64,000 bases of DNA, from contig VWZL01000632.1 in NCBI GenBank assembly GCA_013396915.1, positions 124,001 to 188,000 of the forward strand. The letters run 5' to 3'. The position numbers and the translations under genes are program-made. Shown one piece after another: positions 12,260 through 22,481 of the stretch (position 1 is its first letter; every line of letters begins with the position of its first letter). Under the pieces are notes generated by a model. That model saw only the letters and a list, made by a program, of their open reading frames with translations. It had not been told where the DNA came from and did no database searches. Source of the DNA: Stercorarius parasiticus (lineage: Eukaryota > Chordata > Aves > Charadriiformes > Stercorariidae).

Positions 12260-15200
12260 CGTGATTTTTGCTAGAGCAAGCAAGCATATATTCTGATAGT
12301 TATAAGCTCCTTTGGCAGCACATGGCAAGGAGGACTAAGTTTATGGAGTGTTTTAGTAGTGTTGAACTGCAAAGTGAAATCTTCTTGCGCCAAAGCTGTT
12401 GATAGCTACAGAAAACTTATCTGACTGATCATTTACACTAGGAGAGAAAGTTCTCTCAGTTCTTTCCCTTCTTCTCTCAACAAGGTGGGATTTTTTTCAG
12501 TCTTGTATGAAGTTAAATTTTAGTCTTGTTCTAATTCAAGTTTTAGAAGTACAAAATGATTGGTTACATGTCTATAATTAAAAAGAGAATGCATGAAACC
12601 GTTCTACTACTTCTGCAAAAGCTGATTCATGTCGAAACAAAAAGGAACATCAAGTTCTCATACTGGGTCCCTTACAATTGTTTAAAAGTGTGAAAGATGT
12701 ATAGCTGTCGGGGCATCCCTAGTTTTGAGCAGGAGACACAGGGTTCGTGCCAGATAATTTCCTGAGGCCTTCCTGTGTGCCTGGCAAAGATGGTTTCCCA
12801 GCAAGTAGCTCTCTAGTGTTCCTCTGGACAAGGAGGAGGTACTGGTTTCCACCTCATAGCCCACTGATCTTTCTCACAGGCATCTGTGCCCAGTGTTAAA
12901 GACAGTGAAAGACTAAAAATGTTTTAAAAACATGAATAAAAGAATTTAAAAAGAATTTAAAAGAAGTAGTTACCTGAAGCTCACCAACTTCTTGAACCAG
13001 ATTTTGGTTCTGATATTCAAAACCTCTGTTCCTGGCTTTTTACCACAATGTTGTTCCTGTCTACTTTACCTTTGCCTCTGCGAGTTTGAAATACCAAATA
13101 GCAAAAGGACAAAGGACTGAAAAGCTAGCAGGAAAGTTGCTCCTGTGAGAGGCCCTTGCCCCTAAGGCCTTAGACTGGTTTTAGACCAGATCCAGATGTG
13201 ATATACTTTGAAACATCAAATCTTTGGAAATTTGCCTGAAATTGATATGAACCTGTGTTTGTTGAAGTGTTCAGATGTCTCTACTGGCAGATTATAATTC
13301 TGTTATGTCCTTTTATTCAGCTTCCCCTGGCTAGGCTGAGAGTTAAACTAGTGTCTTTTAAGTGGAAGGGTAAACGATAGTCACAGTTTTATCAGACCTG
13401 ACTCTAACATTATGAATCGGACCGTAGACATCAGGCTTTACAAAACACAGTTTGGCTGAAGTACGGCAAGCTCAGCAACTGTGCGTGAAGAAGCACAGCA
13501 GTATGAAAGAAGTATGTGGGGAAAAGCAATAAACATTTTATCAGCTGAAAACAGGAAAAATCTAGGTGATATGATTGATTTTATGGGAAACTGTTTTTGA
13601 CAAGTCCAAAAATAGGTAGCAGAGCCAAAAGAATTTTCCACCCATGTGTTCCCACTTTGGAGTTAGCTTAGTTAAGCAGAGTTAAAGTGGCTTTTTGGAT
13701 CCACTGTGAGGTAGCACTTATGAACACTGCTCAGTCTTTTTACTTATTTATTTTCTTTTCTTAACAAGTGACCATTCTTTTACATGAAAAATGTCAGAAT
13801 AAATGCAGATTCCTTTAGGAATATGCTATGGGAAGTACCTACCATGTTTTTTTCAGCTGTACTCTTGGAAACTTAGTGTATGCCTCTTGCTATCAGACAT
13901 GTATCTGAATTGAATTTCAGGGATGTTGGCTGTGCTTTACTTTTGAAGTAGAATATCAGAGCATGATGAATCCCAAGACACCCTCAGGACCTCACTGTTT
14001 CTGTTGATGTTGTCTTCTGTAGCAGTGTATATTCAGATTGCATATAAATCCTGTATGCCTTTGTGGCAGGTGACAGTAAGATGCTGTGTAGAAATGATTC
14101 TAGACTGACATCAAGGAAAGACATCTGACATTTTTCTACCAGGCATGGTCTCCAAAAGGGCAGAGGGAATAGCTGGAAGCCGCAGAAGCACAACCATGCT
14201 TCAGCTGAGTCATGGGGACACGGCTGGGGAACTGTGTTTTCGTCCTAAAATTACCAAAAGGTAGTTTGGGACCAGCCTTGAGAGCGTCTCCTTGAGATCT
14301 CCTTGATAGCAGGCAATTTAGGAGGTCTGATGTTTTTCTGCACAGAAAATAGTTTCAGAAATTTGTACAAACTTGCCTGTGACCTTCAGGCCAAACAGTA
14401 ACTTCTCTTCCTATTCTGTCTTCATTGATATTTTTTATTTATTCTTTCCCACATATCTATTTTTTCTTCTGCTTAGTTGGGGATATTTCTCTGCTTTTGG
14501 TCGACAAGTTGATACTATATTTGTTCTTCGCTCTATAAGGTTCTGATAGAAATCAAATGCATATTTTGCACACACAATAAAACTATAGACTTATGATCAT
14601 GGATTGGATACCTCTTATACTTGCTTTGATGTGATTAGTATTTGCATAATAGAGTCTATTAGGTGCTAAGCTTTGAGGAGGGGAATGAAAAGTTTTCCTT
14701 ACCAAAGCAAAGATAGTTTCCTTGTAGATTAAATATCAGTTCTATAGTGTCATCTTTGGGCTGTTGTACAGGGAGTCAGTGCCTTGTTTATTCTGCAATA
14801 CTAAGTGGTCTTCTAGAGCATGCTGTGTGATTGTTGTCCTGGTGCTGCTTATCAGAGCTAATAAAGACTCATTGCGGTCTGTGGAGCCAACAGGAGGGAC
14901 ATTAGCTGCTAGTAAAAAAATTTAATTCTGAAGGTTTGAATCTTCATTTAATAGTCAAAACACACTGCCTTTCACCACAAGTGCTATACTACTGATTGTT
15001 GCCATAGTAGCTATGTTGTATTGGGAAAAAAAAGTCTGTATACTGAGTTAACCACAGATCTATTTTTAAACAAAATTCTGACTGACCTCAGAGGACAACT
15101 TGCATGCTTAAATGTAAGTATATGCTTAAATATCTTACTAGAGTCAAACAACTCTTAGAGATATTATTATGCCTGAAGACAAAATTTTAAATTTAACTGA

Positions 15201-16454
15201 GCAGAGGTGCCTCTTTAACATTCTGTTGTGGCAATAAACAATGGAAACCATAATCTGGCATTCGGAGTTAACAACGTGAGGTTAATGCTTGCTTATTTCA
15301 GAATTATAGTGTATTTAGAAAGGGTGGAAAATAAGGATCTTTGCTAGAGTAGAAATATAGGATGCAATTGCCAAATGTGAGATATAGTGGAGTTACTGCA
15401 CTACTCAAGCAAGAGCATTACTGTAGTATTCAGTGGAAGTTGTCCTTGCTTGGTACCCTGTCAGCTGTGGACATATGAATAGCTTCACCCACGATAAGCC
15501 AAGCTGTCCTGAGTCAAAGACATTGACAGCTGAAAGTGATTAAACCGTCCTGGATACCCTTGGTGGCCATTGCCTCACACTTCCAAATACTTGTTTCCTA
15601 GTAAGCAGGCTACTCATGTGCAGTCAAATGTTTTAAGGTGATTCGTTCATGCCTTGAGCCTGGGCTTTTGATATCCGTATCTTCAGGTGTGTCTCACTGC
15701 GTCTTTCCCTTTTTGATCTCCTGGCATACGAGCCTCTTCTTCCTTCTTAGTTCACTCACATTCAACAGTCACCTTCAGAAGTGGGTTAAACAGGAAAATG
15801 CCCTTGTTACTTCTAAGATAAGAGTGTCCACACATTAAGAGTTAAATATAATCATTACTACATGTGATGCTCTGTGGCATTTGTGCAACTAGGCATCCCC
15901 TTTACCTCTGAGGAGAGTTGATTTCTACCCAGCAAGGGTAGGCTGGTTCTTGCCAATAAGTAAATTGCCAAACCCAATGTAGTACTGACTACCTTGCCCT
16001 TCACGATAAATAGAAGGGACATTTAAATGCTCCTGTATGCAACGAAAGCTGCCTACAGATGTACAAATGGGAGGCCCTGCTTTTTGGGGGGTGATGGGTA
16101 AGGGATTTCCCCCAGGACAGGATGCACATGCAGAAGTAAAGGTGCCTGCTGGAGGGTGCATTTGTGGCAATAGGAATCAGGCATCCCGGAAACAAAGTGA
16201 GAAAGTATGAAGTGATCCCCGTTCCCACTGAAGCTGCTGGGAGACTTGTTAGCTGGGTGACAGTGTGTATCTAGGAAGAAAAACCAGATCTCCCAGCCAT
16301 TTTCTGAATTCTGTCAAAACTCCAACCAATGGGAATTAATTTCTAAAATAGTGGTTGGAATATCTGCTATGATCTAATTTAGTTATTTGGGGATATGCGA
16401 AGTAACCTACAAATCTTAATGAACTAATTTCCAGCAGACATCTGGGGTGAGAAA

Positions 16455-16530
16455 AATACGATCTCTGTGTTACAGGCAGGGGAAACTGGGGCACGCAGAA
16501 GATCAAAGATTTAGCTAGGCCCTTTGGTTC
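16455..16530 (-). mobile_element. Possible tRNA-derived SINE (MIR/CORE-type) relic
   Basis: The segment around 16471-16500 reads as the complement of the MIR/CORE-SINE body: a TTACAGGCAGGGGAAACTGG block, then GGCACGCAGAAG and an AGATTTAGCTAG block. This parallels the known 'tttacagatgaggaaactgaggcac' text of that family. The match is short and imperfect, as expected for an ancient amniote SINE. It could be a chance resemblance. Confidence 0.3.
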
Positions 16531-17044
16531 CATTTTTAATTAATACACTTGCCATGTACAAAATTACCCAGTTAAAAAAAGAAAGTTGTATGGAACTGTT
16601 AGCTACAGAAGTCGGAGAAACTGATTTATTAAGCTGAGTTATATAAAGGATGTACTTATCTCCGAACCTTCCGTCAGGGGGCTTCAAACATGGTGCAGGG
16701 GCATCAAATCAGCCTATTTTTCTCCTGGCTAATATTTTTTTCTGCTCTGCAACATTACTTGGGTGCCAGGGTAATAAGGTAATGATACCGTTATGGCTAC
16801 AAAACCCAGAATAGAACAGAACAAAGAAGTATGGGTACAAAAAAAATACCTTGAAATTGCCATGTGTTACATTAAAATCCATTAGCTTAATGATCTTGAA
16901 TGCCATCTTTTTGGGCTTAATTCCACCGCCTTTAGCTTAGTACCTCCTGATTTACACTACTGTGTGTGAAATTGGGCTGTACTTGTAATTTGAGTCTGTG
17001 TTTGCAGTTGGAAGGAAGTTCATGTATTATTGTAGGCTAGAATT

Positions 17045-17530
17045 TTAATATCAGAGGCTCACAGAGTAATAGGGCTTGAAGAACTTCATCAACTTGTCTA
17101 GGCTTTGCTTCTGCTTCAGGCCAGAGTAATTATACCTGTATGTTTATTAAATTTGTCCTTAAAAACCTCTGATTGTGGAGAGTCCATAGCCTTTCAGGCA
17201 CCCTATTCCAGTATCGCTACCTATACTGCTAAAATGCTTTTTGCTAACATCCAACCTGAGTTCTTTTAACTGCAAATGGAGGTTGTTACATCTTCCTCCC
17301 ATCCATGATGGACAGGGAGATCTTATACCTCTCCTCTTCCCACTAGATTCTTATATATTGCTAGATTATTTTATCCCATGCAAGTCTTCCTCGTATGTCA
17401 TACTTTCTGGATCTCTCTTGGTAATTGTTTTCACTGTATTTCTTCACATACTTTGAGAAGTGACACTCAATCCTGGCTATGGTGTCCAAGTGGGAGCTTA
17501 CCAGGACAGAACAGGGCAAAGGACAGCTTT
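17045..17530 (-). mobile_element. Ancient CR1-like LINE, 3' end
   Basis: Read on the plus strand this follows the order of a reversed CR1 3' end. First come 'cacagagtaatagggcttgaag' and 'caacttgtctag'. Then come 'CCTTAAAAACCTCTGATTG', 'GGAGAGTCCATAGCC', 'ACCCTATTCCAGTATCGCTA' and 'CTAACATCCAACCTGAG'. A further block near 17465-17520 resembles the reversed CR1 text 'gtgtccaagtgggagcttacca'. The landmark blocks and their order agree with sauropsid CR1 3' regions, but almost every block carries substitutions and small indels. The copy is therefore old and coding-dead. The inner (5') boundary at about 17.53 kb is uncertain. Confidence 0.65.
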
Positions 17531-18954
17531 CTGTGCCTCGTGGAGTTTGAGAATTACATGTTAGTGCTGAACAAAGGTCAGCTTTGAGATATTACAGCCT
17601 TCAGGATCTGTTCCTTTTCCACTTGAGAAGCATTTTCCCCATTGTTTTCAACAGCCCTTCTCAGACTCTGTATGACCATGATGTTATTATGGCCCAATAT
17701 GCAAACTATAGTTTTCAGGAAAGTATTTCCAGTCGAAAGAAAAAAATGTTAGCAATGGGAAAAGGTGCATCAGTGCACCTCACTGCATCAAGGGAGGAAA
17801 AACTAGCTCAAACACAAATGTGCACAAGTTCTTATTTGGTTCTGCATCAGGAATTTGACTTCTGCTAGGATATCACTGTTTATCACTGAAAGAATATGGG
17901 AGAACAGTTACTGGTAATCCTTTCACAAGTATGTTCTTTCTTCACCAGCACTCTCTTTACAATGATGACAGAGAAAAATCGTGTCCCTGCAGGGGATTCC
18001 CCTCCCCAGTATTGGGTTAATCCCGAAGTTCTCACATGGACAGTAAAAATGCATCAGCCTTGCTGGAACATTTTCCTGAGATGCAGGCTTTCCGTTCGTA
18101 AGGAGCCCTTCTTCCTCCATGTACTCTGGTGCTGTATTAGCAAGACTTAGCAATGCATGAATTCAGTGCTTTGACTTTCAACATGAAACATGGCTATGAA
18201 AGTGATAATGAATGGTACAACTAGCGTTCTTGAATATTCTTAATGGTTTTAAAGGTAATATATTGCTCAATGTTCAGTATTTTATTGCTCTACGATTAAT
18301 TTTTATCTCTCAACATAAAAATAGTCCTTTTTCTGTGTGAATCGTGAAATTGTTGACATGGATGTTATTTGGTCCCCAAAACATGAATTTTCAGTTTGTG
18401 TTCAGTTGTCAGGAAATTTCTGTTACTCATTTTTTGGTTTTCTAGTGCTATTATACAATCCATGATAGAGACAGTGCTGTTTGGAAGAGTACATTCAACA
18501 CAATTGAGCAAAAATAAAACAAACAATCCTGTGCTGATCCTGATCACTTCCAAACCTGTTGTAGCCTCTGATTCCTGAGGAATGGCAGTGCCTCCCTTCA
18601 CATACTGGTTGCATGCTGAGCACATCTTTGTCGTGGGATGCAGTGACTGGCAGAACCCGTTCTCCTCAAGATCTTCTGTTATTTACAGCTGGAAACCCAT
18701 AGGGAAGGTCTAGTTTGCTATTTCTTGAATTCCAAGTAGGTAGGAATACCCTGATTGAAGGTACATACTCTACCTTAAGCTATTATTGTATATATATTAG
18801 AAGTATCTAGTATGTTTGGTTATCTATATATTATAAATATCAGGTAACTACTCTGGATTTGCCAGTGGAACCACTCATTTGCCATAGGAGGCACAGCTGT
18901 CTGCCAGCCTTTGAACTGGCTTAGGACCTCGAGGTCCTGAGTGCTATTTGGTTA
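17531..18954. other. Non-coding stretch, no gene recognised
   Basis: AT-rich sequence with overlapping short open frames on both strands, none with a recognisable motif. The first tens of bases may be the decayed 5' continuation of the adjacent old CR1. Confidence 0.5.
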
Positions 18955-19050
18955 TCTTATTCCCTTGGGTGACTGCCTTTTAATTCTGGTCCTTATTTTC
19001 CCATCTGCAAATTAAGACGATATTCTTAAATTCCTTCATCTCAAAGGCAG
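18955..19050 (+). mobile_element. tRNA-derived SINE (MIR/CORE-type) relic
   Basis: The blocks CCCTTGGGTGACTGCCTTTTA, TTATTTTCCCATCTGCAAAT and CCTTCATCTCAAAGG follow the order and spacing of the MIR-type body 'ccttgggcaagtcacttaa ... cagtttccccatctgtaaaat ... cctcacaggg'. No tRNA-like head or intact tail is visible. This is an old, truncated copy. Confidence 0.5.
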
Positions 19051-19972
19051 AGCCTTATGCCCTCTGTTCCCTTTCTCTGGTCCGTCTTAGGTGCCTTGGG
19101 CTTTCTTTGCGGGTGAATGGGGAACAGGGGAAGAAGACAGGCAGGGGAAACAGAAGGGAATGATTTACTTCTGGGTCATACCTCAGAGCGAGGACTGGAC
19201 ATGGCATTTAGATGTGGGAGCCAAGCAACAAACCTGTCCCTCATATGCCAGAGAAACACAGGGGCACCACGGTCTATGATGGGCAAGGAGCTGTATTTGG
19301 CACTCCTAAATCCCAGGCTGATTGGCCAGTCTTCCTCTCACTCATCATCCTCTCAGTTAGTAATAAAGAAGATGAAACATAGATTTGCTGGTGAGGGAAA
19401 GGCAGTAGTCCCATATCAGCACCTGCTGACACAGTGGACACATATGGTGGTCACATGCTGATGTAGAGACCATGCAACTGCACCCCAGTCCCCGCCTGTA
19501 TGTGCTGCCTGCAGCAGTCTCCTGGCCTGGGGCAACTACGCAGCAATACAAAGGGATGGGTTTCTTCAGGCCACGTGGAAGCAGAAACAGAAGTATGTGG
19601 GATTCCCCGACACCCAGGCCAGCGCTTAGCTCGTGGGAATGTGTGGCTTCTGGAAGGAACCCACACCATCACCTGAACCTCAGTTCACAAGGACAGGGAC
19701 AAATCAGAGATCACTGAATGTTCATGAAGTCTATGTTGAGAAATTCTATTTTTCCTTTTCTTAAAAAACCCAAAAAGGTTCCTTCCCATTTTTGTAGTTT
19801 TCCACACCTGTGAAATAAATCTTGGATTTAGCTATTTAGCTATATGTAGTTGAGACAGGTAAGCTCCAGTGTTGCAGAGCTTATGGTAAAAATCAGGATG
19901 GTTGGCGATATTTGATATTTTTCTCCAGGGCTTTGGAATCACACATTAATGTCTTAGTCACTGGTTTTATTA

Positions 19973-20003
19973 AAAACCCAACCAAACAAACCCCCAAACA
20001 AAC
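19973..20003. repeat. (CCAAA/CAAA)-type low-complexity run
   Basis: Alternating A and C runs (AAAACCCAACC, AAACAAACCCCCAAAC). Simple low-complexity DNA. Confidence 0.75.
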
Positions 20004-20884
20004 CTGTTCTCATGCCTGGTCAGAAAAAAAATGGAGAACGTGAACAAATTGAACGCCAAGGGACCAGGAATCTAGAAAGCTGTGTAAGAACTTCAACATC
20101 ACTTGCTGAAGAAGTCTGTATTTTCAACCCCAGCTGACAGTGTGAGGAGCAGAAGGTGGGAAGCAGGAGGGGTGGAAAGAACGTCCTTTCTGCTTTGGGA
20201 TGCTTTGGTCCCGACTGCTTCAGGGTGGCCATGCTGCTTCTGACACCGAACTGCAGCTTTGCTTCAGGCTCGCTCAGGCACCAGCTTGTAACAGTGTTGA
20301 CGTGTGGCTGCCTCCTGGGAGCTGTTATTTAGTGCAGCAGCAGCTAATTAAACCCTGGGAAGCAAAGTGCTGGTTAAGTGAACCTCAGCTACATCTGCTG
20401 AGGATGTGCTGCCTGTCACAAGGGCCTTCGGAACCTTAAAACTGGGGTGTCATTGCGTGCTGGCTTGCCTGAAGGTGGGAAGCTGATGGGGAGAGCCCAG
20501 GGCCAGCCGCCGAGGTGGCACCTTGGGTCCTTGTCCCTGCAGAGGGTGGTGGAGGCCGCGATGGCTTTCAACCCAAACCTCCCCGGCAGCTATTGCCTGC
20601 GGGGAGGAAGCCTGTTCAAACCCGCACCCTGTTGTGGGAACAGGATGCCTGCCAGACTCCCTCCCCTACTCCGAGGTGTAATTTAGGGTGGGTTTTTTTT
20701 CAACCTGATGTGATTTGGTGGGTTTTTCTTTTTTTCCTTGAAGGAAGGAATCACTAGATGGCACTGCATCACCGCTGGACAAGCCACCTCCCTCTCTCTA
20801 GGATAGATGAAAGACGTTGCTTACCTCTTTATTTTCAGCTGTCTGCTTTCAATCTTTAACAGGGTGGGAAAAGAAAGTGGTGGT

Positions 20885-20912
20885 GGGGAGGGAAGGGGAA
20901 AAAAAAAAGAAG
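20885..20912. repeat. 28-base polypurine tract
   Basis: Twenty-eight consecutive purines, G-rich at the start and an A10 run near the end, preceded by a GGTGGTG stretch. Polypurine tracts of this size can adopt triplex structures, but there is no mirror symmetry good enough to argue for one here. Confidence 0.8.
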
Positions 20913-21999
20913 CTGGGTCTGTGCTAATAAAATGTGCTTTAGCAGAGCTTTTCTCTCTAGCTTCAGCAGTGCTAGCCCCAAATCATTTGCCTGTGCGACC
21001 TTCTGGTTAGAACAAAACACTTTACATGACTTGATTTCTACGCATTTTTCTTTTAGCCTGTTTCTCTCTACCTGCTATCGCCAATGCAACAGACTCAGAT
21101 GGCTCAGTGGAAAAAAGCCGGATTGAATGTTTAGTTTAAGACTGAACTCCCCCAAATGTGGGTGATGTTTGGGAATGCTGGTCCCCAGCTAGGCTTCTAA
21201 GTTCTTAAAAAAAATGAAAATAATAATAAATGGATGTGCTAAGCGACATGCACATCAACAGCTAATTGAGAGCCATTCACTGACACATGGGGATAGATAG
21301 CATTGTTCACTGAGCCGTAGTTTCAATAAATTATTGCTATTATGTGCTGCAAATGTCCTTAATCAGAGGCTTGACCAAAATTACCTTCAGCCACCAAGCT
21401 TGCAAAATTGGGCTGTCTCATGACTACAGAGTTGATTACAATAGTTTAACATTTCTATACCTAGTTGGGATCCATAAATTCACATTTTGGCAGAAAAAGA
21501 GCATTAAAATGCATAAAATGTTTACTTTGGTCTGAAGCCCAAATGAAAAGGTTTTGGTCATTTCCCATTGACCCAATGAACCTTAATATACTAGTGTTTC
21601 TTTCTTCAAGAAAGTAGTACCACTTGGAAGGAGTGGGTGTTTGAGCTCTTCTTTGCATGTCTCAGAGAATCAGTTTTATCATTGTGCTGTTCTCATTAGT
21701 AGCTGCTGTAGCTGCAGCTCAATTACAGAAGGCAGAAATCTCATTGTCGGGAGGGAGACTAACCAATTTAGAAAATTTGCGAGAAATTGCACTGCACACG
21801 AAAATGTGATTCTTGGCTTAATGCTGCTTTAATCCATTTTTGTGTTGCAAGACCACTAAGATGAAAAGTATTTGAGTTTTAAAAGTGAAAGTCTTAAAAG
21901 GAAAGGTGCCACTACTGTGCCCAGTTTCCTCTCTTTCCTTATTAAGGGGGTTGGTTAGGCTAGAGCTGCAGCCTACTGATAGTGAAGGATGATAGGTTA

Positions 22000-22481
22000 G
22001 AAGGACATGAGCCTGTTGGAACGGATCCAGTGGAGGGCCATGAAGATGATGAGAGGGCTGGAGCACCTCTCCTGTGAGGACAGGCTGAGAGAGTTGGGGT
22101 TGTTCAGCCTGGAGAAGAGAAGGCTCCGAGCAGACCTTATAGCAGCCTTCCAGTGCCTAAAGGGGGCTACAGGAAAGATGGGGAGGGATATTTACAAGGG
22201 CATGTAGCAATAGGATGAGCGGTAATGGCTTCAAACTGAAACAGGGTAGATTTGAATTAGATATCAGGAAGAAATTTTTCACTCTGAGGGTGGTGAGGCA
22301 CTGGAACAGGTTCCCCAGGAAAGCTGTGGATGCCCCATCCCTGGAAGTGTTCAAGGCCAGGCTGGATGGGGCTTTGAGCAGCCTGGTCTAGTGGGAGGTG
22401 TCCCTGCCCATGGCAGGGGGGTTGGAACTGGATGATCTTTAAGGTCCCTTCCAACCCAAACCATTCTGTGATTCTGTGATT
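22000..22481 (+). mobile_element. CR1 LINE retrotransposon, 5'-truncated 3' end
   Basis: A clear avian CR1 copy. It begins within the last codons of ORF2 and runs through the 3' UTR. Diagnostic blocks in order are GGAGCACCTCTCCTGTGAGG, TTGTTCAGCCTGGAGAAGAG, GGCACTGGAACAGGTTCCCC, CAAGGCCAGGCTGGATGGGG and ATGATCTTTAAGGTCCCTTC. It ends in two ATTCTGTG units at 22463-22480, the characteristic CR1 3' terminus in place of a poly-A tail. 5' truncation with an intact 3' end is the normal outcome of CR1 target-primed reverse transcription. The copy is relatively well preserved, so it is the youngest-looking insertion in the window. No target-site duplication is visible, as is usual for CR1. Confidence 0.96.
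22007..22207 (+). pseudogene. CR1 ORF2 C-terminal remnant
   Basis: About 66 codons stay open and match the end of the CR1 ORF2 protein: LLERIQWRAMKMMRGLEHLS near the start, then LRELGLFSLEKRRLRADLIA. This is the tail beyond the reverse transcriptase catalytic core. With no upstream endonuclease or RT domain it cannot encode a working product, and it is open only because the truncation left a short piece. No promoter is evident. Confidence 0.8.

Larger units (their letters stand above)
3577..16454. other. Long non-coding stretch, no gene recognised
   Basis: Nearly 13 kb without a supportable exon, RNA gene or transposon. It holds an A16 run at 4577-4592, a TGTA-rich run near 5351-5370, a (GT)9 at 11005-11022 and a shorter GT run at 12247-12259. 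Open frames such as 7994-8437 (plus) and 10674-11030 (minus) have no recognisable motif, and I treat them as chance. The interval near 8.56-8.80 kb is somewhat GC-richer with several CpG, but not enough to call an island. Confidence 0.55.
19051..21998. other. Non-coding stretch, no gene recognised
   Basis: No supportable exon or mobile element. It holds a CCAAA/CAAA low-complexity run at 19973-20003, a moderately GC-rich segment near 20.45-20.65 kb and a 28-base pure purine tract at 20885-20912. Open frames at 19.1-19.7 and 20.0-20.8 kb overlap on both strands without recognisable domains. Confidence 0.5.

Noticed and set aside
12306..12335. U6 snRNA-like text (CCTTTGGCAGCACATGGCAAGG)
   Set aside because: Only about 14 bases resemble the U6 start, and the following sequence diverges at once. 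No promoter or rest of the molecule.
14840..14895. AATAAAGACTCATTGCGG, like an LTR polyadenylation region
   Set aside because: No TG...CA boundaries, paired LTR, primer binding site or internal retroviral sequence nearby. An isolated AATAAA is common.
20447..20660. GC-richer segment considered as a CpG island or exon
   Set aside because: CpG are too few relative to GC content, and neither open frame has splice support or motif.
21090..21125. AGATGGCTCAGTGG, resembling a tRNA A box
   Set aside because: No B box at proper spacing downstream and no cloverleaf.
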